Positions 11,365 to 23,876 of a stretch of 64,000 bases of DNA are shown piece by piece (the first letter of the stretch is position 1; each line of letters starts with the position of its first letter). Source of the stretch: Paramecium tetraurelia (Eukaryota; Ciliophora; Oligohymenophorea; Peniculida; Parameciidae); the NCBI RefSeq assembly GCF_000165425.1, contig NW_001799039.1:62001-126000 (forward strand), in the 5' to 3' direction. Made by a program: the position numbers and the translations under genes. The notes below the pieces were generated by a model, which saw only the letters and a list, made by a program, of their open reading frames with translations, was not told the origin of the DNA and ran no database searches.

Positions 11365-11507
11365 CAATTAAATTAGATCTTAAAATTTTCATTAATTATT
11401 TAATTTTAATTGAAAAGATTTATACTATCAGATTTAAAATACTTCTAGGTTTGTTGAAATATAAACCAAATAATTAAAAATAGTCAAATTCAATTATTTC
11501 TTGCAGC

Positions 11508-12245
11508 TCAAGAGTTGGTTTTATTGTTATTTTATAACTCATAAAGCCTTTATGTCAAGGTCTCAACTTTATTATTTAATTTTTAATTTTCGAATTTAAC
11601 TAATTAATGTTATTCATTAGTCACATCCATAGCAAATTTTAACATCTTTGATTAATCGCTTAATTCTTTAATTTAAACTTCGCAAGCCATTTTCATATCT
11701 ATTAATTCTTGATTACTTTTTAAAAACTTATGTTCTTATTACGTTAATTCCTCCTATAATTGTTAAATTTTTTTTTCATATTGCTCCTTATTTTTCTAAA
11801 TATCTTCCTTATTGTTAGTCCTTTAATCCATTATGTCGAATTCAAATTATCCTATAACTTTTTTCAATCTTTCAATTTCATTTTTTTACTCTCTTTCTTG
11901 ATATGACTTTTATTCTTGAACAAATTAGAATTGTTCAATTTTTTCTGCTATTAAAATTTGGAAAGTAGATTCAGCTCTCTATTTTTCTTCTTTTAAAGAA
12001 CAAATTTGATTATTTAGTTCTTAGATTATTTTGTCGGATTCAGCTTTTTAATAGTAAGATTCTCCTTAAAGTTAAGAAATTCTTTTATCCATCTTCTAAA
12101 TTTATTAAGCTTAGTCATAAAGTTTAGCTTTTAAGTTAAGAATTTCTTCTGTGGGTTCTCGATTTTATTATAATAATTATTTTTACCTAATTCTATTTAT
12201 TACAAAATTTTAAATACCTTTCTTAAATTATTATATCTCTAACAT
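11508..12245 (-). CDS. Coiled-coil protein
   Basis: 245 aa, intron-less, MLEIQQFKKGIQNF to the end. From about residue 30 almost the whole chain is a charged heptad-type helix rich in Glu, Gln and Lys (LYDQAQQIQKMDKRISQL, EIERLKKVIGQF). No other domain. A structural or centriolar/cortical role would be typical, but nothing in the sequence specifies one. It is convergent with the Myb pseudogene, with a gap of about 140 bp. Confidence 0.85.
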
Positions 12246-12528
12246 CATAGACTGTATACATTAAATTCTATTTTCTTTATTATTCTGATTATTAAGTGGC
12301 ACTATATACTTAGTCATTTTAATCAATTAATACTAAACAATCGAAAGGGATTTCATTATCAAATTTTGCCACTTACATTTTTAGTTATAAAAACTAGCAT
12401 TAAAATTCTTAAGATTTTCCTTTTTTTTTAAAATAAACTTCAAAGGTTTCATTTAACATTTGACTAATTTCTTAATAGAAAATGAAAAAATAGAAATATT
12501 ATAATAATAAAAATAAATATTTATAATA

Positions 12529-13898
12529 ATGAGATCTATAAGCAATTTATTGTCTTCCTTAGTGTCTAAGTAAAATACACCATTTATTTAAAAATTGAAT
12601 AATAGTTCTTTGATGCAAAATAACTCCTCTATTATGATGACGGATATCCTTTATTTGATTGAATGCTTCGAAGGATTCGGGCCAGAATGCAATGGAATAT
12701 ATTTAACAGGATCAGAATACTTATAGCAATTTTTTAAGGCAATCACAAACAAACCTTTAGCTGGTTATATAGCTACCAAGATTACTTTAACGATTCATCT
12801 AATATTATATGAATTTTAGATTGGAGAAACAATAGCTGAAGAAATGATAAGGGAAGGATCGACGATACATGTGCTACAAAACCAATAGTTTAGCAACTTT
12901 GTGATAAATTATTTGATGTATTTGATGAAATTAGCATAAAATTTAAAATTGTTTTATGCCTGTAAAATAGGCTAATACCCTATTTTTGATTAAGATTCAA
13001 CATTTACTCAATATTCAGAAAGTACGAGAGAGTAATAGTTTTAACAATTTAATTTATTTAAGAAAAATAGCAATTTCAGAGATACCAATTTATAGTACAG
13101 AAATTACTAATAAAAGAAATTAGAATTGCATATGCAGTCATAGACAGGTTGCATAACGATGGAACAAAAAATATTATACCTTTTCAAATTGCATAATCTG
13201 CTTAATTCATGCGTATAAATTTTGAATTTGTGCATAAATTCGTTAATACAATTGGACAAACAGGATGCTAAAAATATTTTTATTGAAATTAGTTGTGTTT
13301 TGTGGAATGATTGTATGGTTATGTACAAATTTTCAACTTAGGAAGTAATAACTTAAAATAAACTTAGTTGTGCAAACTTCTTGACTGTTTTCGATATATG
13401 CCAATGTAACAATTGCTCTCAGTTCAGTAGATATACTGGGCCACAATCAGTTCTTCCACTTAAATCAAATGGATATATCAAAATCGAAAATACTTTGACT
13501 CTCAAAATATTGTGAAACAGCCTTTTTGGTTTGAAGAAAATAAATAGTTATCAACTGAGCTTTAAAACAGCATCATAGACAATAAAATATAATCTATCCC
13601 AGAAACAGCAAGGAATGCTAATAAACTATCAACCCCACAAGCTTATTAAAGTAAAAAATCTCCGACCAACATTCCTTAACCATTCACTTCAAGAATTGGA
13701 ATTTCTTAGAACACAACAAAAACAACCATCCCATAACAACCTTATTTTGTTGCAAATAAAAAATTATAGTAATAATATCAATAAATTGAAGTATAACAAC
13801 CCTTAAGTACAAGGGCAAAAAATATAGTTGGGAACATTTTCTCAGATGAAGAATTAACTATTTCTCCAAGGGATAGAGCTAGGATATAATAATAATGA
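12529..13898 (+). CDS. ANTH-domain endocytic adaptor (AP180/CALM type)
   Basis: 448 aa with one 23-nt intron at 13345-13367; the spliced length is divisible by three. The N-terminal half is helical, with features of the ANTH domain that binds PtdIns(4,5)P2 and clathrin-coated membranes: LAGYIATKITLTIHLILYE (the helix with the family's LIVIHRLL-type block), then NDCMVMYKF and LLDCFRYMPMQQLLSVQQIY, which match the end of the domain. From about residue 330 the chain is Gln/Ser/Pro-rich and disordered (IPQPFTSRIGISQ), as in other clathrin adaptors. No classical clathrin box was picked out. The start chosen gives the full-length first helices. Confidence 0.7.
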
Positions 13899-14909
13899 TT
13901 CATAATAATGATTTAGAATTAATGTGGAGAGCATGAATATAAATATTTAAAATAAACTAAAAATGCAATAATAAATTAGTTCATCTTATAAATTTAATCT
14001 ATCATAGATTGATATAATTTACATATTGATTGATATATCAGCCCTAATCTTTGCTCTTAGTGATTTAAAAGAATCATGAAATTAATTTAATATTTTAGAA
14101 ATATTAATATACATGTTAAGATTAAAAATAGTTAGTTATTATTCAATTCTAATTTTCCTTGTTTCCTTTATTAATTTGGTCTGCTTATAGTAGAGTAACT
14201 AACAAATACCAAAACTAAGATCATAAAATAAAAGAAATGTACTAAGAAATTGTCATTTATTTCAAATGTCCAAAACATTTAGATTGTTATTCCAATTCTT
14301 GTTTAATTTAAATCCCAAATAGAATTTTCACAATGTAATTCGAAATAAGTCTGACTATAGAATTCTAATTTATGGTTTTATCAAGCCCTTTGATGTCAAT
14401 AATAATAATAATCAAAATTTATTACAATTATATATTGTTCCTATAATATAAACTTGTATAATTATAATATATCTCAAAAAGACTAAAATATTTTTTAATA
14501 TCACTTACTGCTTAATGGTAGTGAAACATTTTACTTATGAATTTAGAGTTTAAGATTGTATTTGCTTTTGAATTTGAAAAGAAAAGTATAGAAAATATTT
14601 AAAACTAATAATTTTCACTAAATTCTTTTAATTCACTTAGAAATATTCGGATTTAAATTCTTTAGTTATAATCAATCAGCCACTCTCTTTCCTCATTCAT
14701 TGTTTTTATACCATAAATTCGATTTATAAATTGGAAATTGTATTTAATTAATGATTATATTATGTTAATTCTTCTTAATCACGAAGATAGATTAATGATT
14801 TAAAATATAGAAGGATACCAATATATATTCTCTCTAATTCTATTATCTTTGGTATATAAATCTTTAAAATAATTCTTAATTCTATTAATAAAATTAAAAT
14901 AAAATAATA
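13899..14909. other. Intergenic, about 1 kb
   Basis: AT-rich with several copies of gattgatat-like sequence around 14010-14035. No gene could be supported on either strand. Confidence 0.5.
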
Positions 14910-17539
14910 ATGGCCTATGTGAATGTCACATGCACTTTCCTCAATAAAGACTAAGTTGTTTTGAAATGTGAAATCTAAAATATTAGAAATGAATTGCATA
15001 AAAAAGTTCAAAATATCTCATTTGATAATATTCTTTTGATTGATGAGAATGATTAAGTGTATACCGCAACCAGTGCTTTATATTAATCAAAAATAAATTA
15101 GAAATATTAGTATTTCTTTAAAGTTTGGGATGCTCTTCAACTTTACAGAGAGCATTAAGAATTAATAAAAATTAAGGAACATAATTATAAAAAATTGCAA
15201 GAGATGGAATAAAAAATTAAAAATTTAGTTGAAGAGGAGAATGAAAAAGAAAAATAGCACAATTTGGAAATAAAATAATTATTTGAAAATAATAAAACTT
15301 AAAGTGCTGACATCCTTAGCTAAAAGCAAGTAGAAATGGAAAAAATGAAAGCTGATAAAGAAAAATAAATTCAGGAAATTTAGGAAAAACATGATAGGCT
15401 GGAATTAGAACTAAATTAGATGAATACAAGATGTAACAACCTAGAATAAAATATTTAGTAGTTATAAGAAGACATTTAAACATAATAAAGAAACTATGAG
15501 ATATAATTATAAAAAAAGAATGAAGAAATACAGAATGAAATAAATAAAAAGAATTAAGAACTATAGAATTTAAATGTGTAGTGGCAAAATTATTTTAATT
15601 AGGTGACCACTTAATGTTAATAACAATTTTCACAACAGATGCAATTGGCCACTAATGCAAACAATGAATTAGTTGCATAAATAGATCATCTTTAAAGAGA
15701 ACTTGGAGAGGAATCATTAAATTCAAAAGCTGAGATAGATAGACTAAAATTATAGTTAAAATCAGAAAAGGAAAAATTATTGAGTGCTAACGATAGTATT
15801 TATTAGTTAGAAAGTAATGCTACATAGTTAAATGACAAAATTAGAAAGTTAGATAAAGATTTGAAACTAAGCAATAATAAAATTAATGAATTAGATATGA
15901 TTTATAGAACAACAAATAATAGCGCTCAAGACGCAAATACTACTCTTGGTTAAAGAGACATAGAGATAAAAAAATTATAAAGTGCAAATAAGAGTTAAAC
16001 AGCTCAAATTGAGGAATATATAGAAGAGCTCGCTAGGTTATAAAATTCAAAATAATAGTTGGAAGGTAAAGCAAGTAGCTAACAGTAGCAAATTACAGGA
16101 TTAAATTCAAAAATAGATGAATTAAATGATGATATTGAACGTCTGAAAGGAGAATTAACAAAAAAAAAATAAGAATATGACAAATAAACTGGCGACTTGA
16201 GGTTATTATAATAATAAAAGGAATTTGTTGAAACAGAATTAAAAGATTTAAAAAGTTAATTATACTAAACCAAGGAATAATTAGAATAATAACAAAGTGG
16301 AGGATAAAGCAATGAAAAGCAAATATCACAACTCAAAACTCAAATTATTAAATTTGAATAAGAATTAAAAACAGCTCAAAGTTTAAATAAAGAAAACTAA
16401 GACACTGTAAGATAATAAAAATTAAAATTGTAAGAAAAAGATGGGTAAATAGGCTAATTAGAAATTAAACTACAATAAATTGAAAAATCATTAAAGCTAA
16501 AAGAGGAATAGCTTTTAAGTGATTAAGCTTAAAACAAAAAATATAGAGAACAAATGGATGAAACTATTAAATTAATAAAGCAAGAGATGGAATTAACAAA
16601 TTTAAAACTAAGTGTCAAAGAACATATTCTTTCAAAATTATCTAGGCAAGATGATAAATATCAAGATAAAGTAGTTGGTGTTATGGAAAAAATTATGTCA
16701 TCACCTCATAAAATTAAAGAATTTAATAAAGATTAGAATGCTAATCTTGACCTGAAGGAATATGATATTTTTGAAATAACTGTTGAATCTGATTAAGCAA
16801 AGCAACTTTTGATTAAGAATTAATATTTCTTATTTGAATAGTGCTTAAAAAAGACTCCAAAAGGAAATGTGAAATTAAATAGAAGTCTATAACCAAATGC
16901 TGAGTCCACATTTTTTAAGGGTTATTTAAGTATTGTGACTGAGGCAACCTAAGATGAATTCAAAGGAAAATTCTTATTAAGAAAAGATCTAATATCTTAA
17001 AATTTACCTTTTATTAATATAGATGAGGCAGCTTAAATGTCTAAAAACAACTTCTTATGCTAATTTTTGATGGATTAATATAATAAAGTCTTAAGATCAT
17101 AAAAATTAAAAGAGGGAGACTATAAAATCGCCAGACAATTTGTATTAAAAGATAAAGGTATATATTAATTGATATATTAATAGATAAAGAAGAATACTAT
17201 TATTGTGAAATGGTTGAGGAAGGGGATTTTAAAAAGATTAATGGTGGAGTATTTATACCTAAAGATAAAATAGAAGCAGATTCATATTTTAATGCCTTCT
17301 CTAAATATGTATATGCATTTTCAAAGGAAGGTTATATTATATCTCATCTTTAAATTTGTGGAAAATTTGTTTATGATATGATAGTTAGTACAAATTATAA
17401 AGGATTGTTTTCAACTTTAGATTAAGGATAAAGTGAAATTGGATAGGTTTTAGAAATGATTAATGCCTTAAAATAAGATGAAATTAAACTCCATTGGAAT
17501 CAAAAAATAGAAGATGTTGCTAAAGAGGGACTTAAATGA
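14910..17539 (+). CDS. Long coiled-coil protein with degenerate alpha-kinase-like C-terminal domain
   Basis: 867 aa with one 26-nt intron at 17158-17183. Residues 1-65 form a small folded head (MAYVNVTCTFLNKDQVVLKCE). Residues 65-600 are continuous coiled coil, very rich in Gln encoded by TAA/TAG. The last 230 residues are globular and follow the order of alpha-kinase domains: TFFKGYLSIVTEA / KFLLRK (N-lobe strands), EAAQMSKNNFLCQFLMDQYN (helix), EYYYCEMVEEGDFKKINGG (hinge) and NAFSKYVYAFSKEGYIISHLQICG, matching the family's AFSHFTY...DLQG block. The catalytic DLQG is HLQICG here and the downstream Cys/His zinc motif is not seen, so activity is unlikely. The alpha-kinase assignment rests on motif order read by eye. 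Confidence 0.7.
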
Positions 17540-17884
17540 GATAATCTAAATAATCAATAGTATAAAATATTAAAATAATATGAAATTAAAAAAATATTTA
17601 TTATCTACATTTTATGTCTTAAAACCTCCCTCTGATTAATTCAATTCATAGAGATAATAATTTCAATTTTCATTTGTGTTTAATTTAGGTTTATTGTTAA
17701 TCATTTGAAAAAGAATTATTACTAATTTATAATAGATAATTTATTTATTATTTTTCTATTAAACATAAAATTGATTAGGATAAAAAAATATGTATCGATT
17801 TATTACCCCTTAACCCAGACAATTTTTGAATTAAATCGAAATCATTTACCTTTTTCTACTTGAACCCTGATTTTTAATTTAATA
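17540..17884. other. Convergent intergenic spacer
   Basis: 345 bp between two convergent genes; AT-rich, no coding signal. Confidence 0.5.
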
Positions 17885-20043
17885 TCATCTTATAATAATA
17901 TATTGGATTCTGATTTTAGATATATATGTAGGGGGTTCATCTATATCATCAAGAACTAGGTGGGTTAGCTAAATCGATAGACAACTATGAATACCTATAC
18001 GATCTAATGTGAATTCATCAACATATCCATTCAAACAGTAACAACTGCTTCCCTACTATGTAAATGTGTCTTCACATTTCAGACAAGTTACTTGATCCAA
18101 ACATTTTTGACAACCTAATGGACACAATACACACTTTTATTATTCTATGTCAAATATAAAGCCATTATTGCAATTTTGATTCTAAGAGTTCTATTCAATT
18201 ATCCATTCAGTGCAATCATTCTGATTGGGACCAATACACGTTCTGCATAAAGGTGCGCATCTTTAAATCATAACATTTAGATTTGAGATTCCAAAACTGA
18301 AATAGGTATTAGGTTACGAAACAGACATCATTACCAGAGTTAAGTTATTCGATGAGTGAACTTATTCTACTGAAACCTATTGGATTTGACTTTGCGAAGA
18401 ATTAATTTTAGTTGCTGTCTGAGTATCAATGGAGATGGAAACAACATTAGATGAATAGTTTAATGATGTGAACTCAAAAGTTATCAAATTCAATTGTATA
18501 AGAATTTTATAATGAGGTGCCACATTGGTGAATTACTTTTAGAAGAATTAATTGCCCTTATCCTTTAATCCACCAAAATATCTAACGCCATTAAAAAATG
18601 TTCCAAATTGATTTTAATAAAAAGAATTGATGCTTCTTGTATTTTTAACAATAAAGTTACTGATAATATTATCGTCAAAGGCTCTCATTAAGTAAGTAGT
18701 TGATGGATATTATTCAGTAGCATCTTTGCAAACTTAACCCTCCAATTTAGAATAACTGGGACATGAAGTAACACAACTTCCTTAATAGAGGTAATATCCA
18801 GCCTTGCAGGTGTTACAAACGAGTTTGCTTTTACAAGAGTTGCAATTGGCTTGACAATTTACGGTGTTGATAATAATTTGGTTTATCCCCCACTAGATGT
18901 TTTCATCGCTATCGACACTAATAGTTATATTGGAAATAGGCAATGCATCGATTACATAGTCGATATGATATAGGATGTAGCCCTGTGATTATGTCTCATT
19001 GTAAGAATGTAATGGAGTTACAAGCTTCTGTATCTTGTCTACTTGAACAAAGATTGAAGGGGGCAATTAGGATTTAAATATGTAGATGTCTGCTCGTATT
19101 CTTAATGAATGATAATAGAAGGCGTTGCTGAATTTATAATTGATGGATTGGCTCACAAAGAATTACCCCACAATTTTTACATTCATATTCATATAGAATT
19201 TATTAAACAAAGATTAGGTTACTCCATTTTCTATCATAGACCAGCCAGTGAAATCATAATTGCCCCAAAAGTATTAGGAAACCTATTCCATTTCTAAAAT
19301 TACAACATTTAAATACTGTCATCGAAAATACACCTCTCAAGATTCTGGTCAAAATATTCACTCACTTCGCATTTCTTTATGCATTGATTTTGTTGTACAC
19401 TCAAGTAAGGTGAGGTGGATGGACATTTACACTCATTAGTCTTCTTACTTATTTGAGCACCAATATAACAGGATCTACATTGGTTTTTTTGGGGTCCCAC
19501 ACATTATGTACATGACTCGTGGCATAATTTAGGTATTATTTAGATATTTCTGATACCCAAAGAGAACCCATCTTAAGTCTCAAGTTGGAATGCCAAGTTT
19601 AAGTCACGTTAATAATGGATGTATGACTTGAAATAAGTACTAACCTAAGTTGGTAAACTATTTAAAAAGAACTATTAGAAATATTTACGTATCACAAAAT
19701 GGCACTGAATAATCATACCTTACTGAGTATTAATCAATGAGGATGTTGTCTAGCAAAATGTTTATGGGTTTATTCACGAATTCCCCTATTAAATAAAAGT
19801 CCACAAAAATATCAACAGCGTAATGAGACTCAGCTATACTCATTTAGTAATTGACAGTTGGTTATATAGAGCTCAGATAATAATAGTCAATTTAGCTGAG
19901 TATTGAGCATCTCATTATATTAGATGATGGAGTAAGTGAAGGATCACTTAATTCTTGATAAACTTTTAGAGCATCTAGCAATATATTTAAAGTTATTTAC
20001 TCATGCATGCTAAAATGCCAAAGATTACTAAGATCAACTACAT
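17885..20043 (-). CDS. Secreted Cys-rich protein with furin-like/growth-factor-receptor-type repeats
   Basis: About 696 aa after introns of 26, 19 and 23 nt; the spliced length is divisible by three. The start at 20043 gives the signal peptide MQLILVIFGILACM. Beta-rich stretches alternate with Cys modules: CHESCTQCVGPQKNQCRSC, CQANCNSCKSKLVCNTC, CAPLCRTCIGPNQNDC and CPLGCQKCLDQVTCLKC. CxxC-spaced modules of this kind are common in large ciliate surface-protein families. No membrane segment or GPI tail is seen at the C-terminus. An alternative splice near 17970 would end the protein at 17949, so the last 20 residues are uncertain. It is either a soluble secreted protein or a truncated member of a membrane-bound family. 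Confidence 0.8.
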
Positions 20044-20643
20044 TATAATAATTTATTTGAAAAATTATTTTATTCCTTGTAATATAAATGATCAAACCAT
20101 TTAATTGAACTAAATGAGTATAATTAATGTTATTTTAAACAAATTGATTTTCTAATTACATTTTTTATACATTTGATTATTTATTATTCATAAATTTAAT
20201 TGTCTTAACTCACTCTTCAAACACTCCATAATTAAATCTGCTCATGTGATTGCTCAATTGATCTCTGGAAATTAACACGAAGCTTTCACGTCTAAAGAGT
20301 AGGATAAATTTATGGATTATTATTATTATTAAATTTGAAACTCATAGGGTTAAAATATAGTATATAATCAAGTGAATATAATTTTAAGCTTGCAATTGTA
20401 TTTATTCTTTAGGTCAAAAATTAATATTAATAAATCTATGTTGGCTCCCTTCGATTTATTTTTTAAACTGGAGTCTGAAAGAATGGGCATTTTTTTTATC
20501 TTAGGTTTTTAAGGGGATTTTAAAATAAAATATATATATAATTTCTGATGTAAATTTACAACCTTCATCAAAAATAACTTTGGTATTAAAACATAAGTTA
20601 ATATTGTTGTAATGATTAGATTATTAGTCTTTTTCATTAATTT
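20044..20643. other. Divergent intergenic region, 600 bp
   Basis: AT-rich promoter region shared by the Cys-rich protein and the histidine kinase. No gene found. Confidence 0.5.
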
Positions 20644-23524
20644 ATGAATTATTAAATACTGTTTTATACTCAAATCATCCAAAACATTTGGTGGATAATA
20701 TGTTCATGGATTTTTTATAAGCCTTATGAATATTACCTTTGTTTTCTTTCTATAAGTAGTATTGTGATACGGATTGCTATATTGGTGTTGGAAAGGAAAA
20801 ATATGCACACTTTTATTTCAGCGATCCTATATTTGCTACATAATTGTATATACACTGAGGCAAGTCTACGGATGCCTATGAATAATCCTTTTACAAACCA
20901 TTCGAATTCCTTGATGATTTTGATCAATTACTTGCATGCAAACAAGGAATAAAAAGAAAATATTTAAATAATGTCGAAGTTCGGGTTTCCCATATTTTGT
21001 TTACTAAGAACCATGTCAATTACTTTTATCCAAGCCAATTATTAAATCCTGGAAAGCTGTATAGTGATAATGATTTTTCTGTGTGTGATCACAAAGGATG
21101 AATTAAAAAGAAAAAAAGAAGCAATTAAAAATTCAGTGAAAGACCTTGAGTCTCAAGATTAACATAATTTTAATTAAAAATTCATAACTTTTTTCCAATA
21201 AGATTCAAAGCGACAATCCTTGGGAGCTTCCTTTAAAAAAAGCAGAACCCATTATTCCCATTACAAAGAGAAGCCAGACATACTCCAAAACATCCCCTTA
21301 TTCAATGAACCTAAAACCTTTGATGAAAATATCAAAACCTCTCTGCAGTTCCAGAACCTGAAGAAGAGCTTAAACAAAAAGGTTTCAACTATAAGTGTCG
21401 ATAAATCAGATTAACATCTACACACCTTCTTTTAGAACATAATCAATAATATCTTCTCCGCTGGAGTGGTGATTCTCAATCAAAACCAAAAAGTGACTTT
21501 TATGAACAATAAATGCGAGAAACTGCTCGGCTAGAAAGGAAGCGAAAAAGTTGTGGAATGTCTCAAGAAAATTATTACCTCCAATTCCTTACATGAAAAT
21601 GATGAGTCTCCATTGGGACAAATTCCTCCAAAGTCTATGGCTAAAATGAACAAAGTCACATTTGAAAGGATCCTTAAGTATTACCATGAGAACCTAATGG
21701 AATTGGACATTTTTGATGCATTCCTCTTCCCCCAAAAATATTTAAACTAATTCTATCAAAATCTATCGCCTAACTCAGAATTTGATTAAAGAAGTAGTCT
21801 ATCAGAATCCTATAATGAAACCTTCCTACAAAGAAAGGATGCTGTGACCTATGAACATATAATGAATGGAGAGGGCGGTCTTCTAAAGAAGTTAAAAATA
21901 GTCATCCTACCCACTTATATGACGAATGCTTAGCAAGAACAACTTTCGTATCCATCGCAATAAAAAGTTCATGTCAGCAGAACAGCCATCCAGGGAGAAA
22001 GCGTTCAACCAATCATAGTTATCAAGATCAAGAATATTACTAAGAAGCATAAGATAGAGCAAATGAACAAGGAAAAGGAGATACACAATTCTTTACTCAA
22101 ATCGTTTTCGCATGAATTAAGAACTCCTTTAAATAGCAGCTAAGAAATGCTTGTGATACTGAAGGACATGATTAAGGATCCCAAACTTTTGGAGTATGTT
22201 GAATTCGTTCATATTTCAATCATATTTTTAATTCATTAAATAAATGACATTTTAGATTATGCAGCCATGTAATCAAACACATTCAAATATAGATATTTTG
22301 AATTTAAGTCATGTGAGATTGTTGAGGAAATCAAATATATTTATTCTAGTCAATGCAATTCTAAGAAAATTGATTTGCAATTTAAATTTGATGAGAAATC
22401 CATAGGCAATATACGATCAGATAAATAAAGAATAATGCAAGTGTTAATTAATTTAATAAATAATTCCTGTAAGTTTACACCTCAAGGTGGTAAGATTGTT
22501 TTCTCCTTGAAATTAATAGAATATCCGTTTATCAAATTATAAGTTAAAGACACAGGCATTGGAATTGGTTCAGAATAATTGTAAAATCTAAGGAAAGTTT
22601 TAACTACTTCCATGGGTAAGAGTTTACATAGATCAAGAATTAAAAAGAGCTTAGGCTTGGGATTGAATATTTCTGCTAGGATTGTAGAAGGTTTGGTGTC
22701 AAAAAATGACGGAACTCTTGAAATAATTTCAAAGAATAAAAACAAAGGAACTAAGATATATTTTATTATTGAGAATTTAATCATATTTAGGGATGAGTCT
22801 GTGAGAAATCCTATGATTTCTGAATACACAACTAAAAATAACACTTATAAATAATAAATGTCATATTATGAGGGTAGTAAATGCAGTTAAATATTACCAC
22901 TTTTAAGGCAATTATCAGAAAATTCTAAATTTGAAGCTTAATCTCCTTCTAAGAGGAGTAAAACAACCAAAAGCAGGTTCTAACCAGGAAATTAAGTGGA
23001 AAGTTCTTTGGATATGGCAGATAATTTTTCATATCGAATCGATTTACCCTTAAGTCCTGAATATTTTTTGTATAAGGATTAAAACAATGATAAAAATACA
23101 ATAACTCCTTAATGTCAGTAATGCGTAAGAGTATTGATTGTTGATGATATACCTTTTAATTAGATAGCTTTAAAAGCTCTTCTCCTGCATTATAACATTA
23201 AGGTTGAATAAGCATATGATGGTTATTAAGCAATTGATTTAGTTAAGAAATAATTAGATAAACATTGTCAATATTATACATTAATCTTTATGGATATTGA
23301 AATGCCTGGAATCAATGGCTTTCAAGCTACCAAAGATGTAATTTCAAAATTTAAATTAGATTCTTAAAATAACAGTTGATTAATCCCATATTATCATGTG
23401 TTCTGCATATGACACTGAAGAAAATTTTAGAGAAGGAGAATCAGTAGGAATGTCAGAGTTCCTACCTAAACCCGTAAATTAAAAGGAATTAGAAAGAATA
23501 TTAGATAGATTTGGATTTCTATGA
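20644..23524 (+). CDS. Membrane-bound hybrid histidine kinase
   Basis: 952 aa with one 22-nt intron at 23338-23359. The N-terminal 160 residues hold several hydrophobic segments (YYLCFLSISSIVIRIAILV, ILESCIVIMIFLCVI), so the protein is membrane-anchored. A PAS-like region follows (IFSAGVVILNQNQKVTFMN, near residues 275-300). The dimerisation/phosphoacceptor helix is SFSHELRTPLN with His490; the ATPase domain has the N box NLINNSCKF, G1 DTGIGI and G2 SLGLGLNIS. The receiver domain is VLIVDD, with phospho-acceptor Asp884 in MDIEMPG, MCSAYD and PKPV (Lys). Without the small intron the receiver appears frameshifted; with it the domain is intact. The signal sensed is unknown. Confidence 0.93.
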
Positions 23525-23876
23525 TATTTACTCCTTATTTCTCGCATTTTAAAATCAACTATTTTAATATATAAAGTCTTTTGAAAATCTTATTCAAATA
23601 TATTATTATAAATATTTTAGAAATTACTTATAAAATAATTTAATTTTAATTATTATTTAAAGTGATATTCAAATCTTTTTTGAGATTATATATTAATAAT
23701 TATTAATACTCTGAACCATTAATTGCAAATTAGTATACAAATTGAAAAGTATGCTTATCTTATGAAATATCCCAAATATTTGGACTAAATTTAATGAAAA
23801 TATCAAAATATTAATATTATAACTTTGATGAAATGAATTTAATCTACAATAATTATTAATTATGATATATTTATAT
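23525..23876. other. Convergent intergenic spacer
   Basis: About 350 bp, AT-rich, no gene seen. Confidence 0.5.

Noticed and set aside
16093..16329. Hydrophobic minus-strand ORF inside the coiled-coil gene
   Set aside because: Shadow of a Gln/Lys/Glu-rich plus-strand coiled coil.
20733..20952. Overlapping short ORFs on both strands at 20.7-20.95 kb
   Set aside because: They lie within the N-terminal membrane region of the histidine kinase, which reads in frame from 20644.
23338..23400. Frameshift destroying the receiver domain of the histidine kinase
   Set aside because: A 22-nt intron (23338-23359) restores an intact receiver domain with MCSAYD and PKPV in place.
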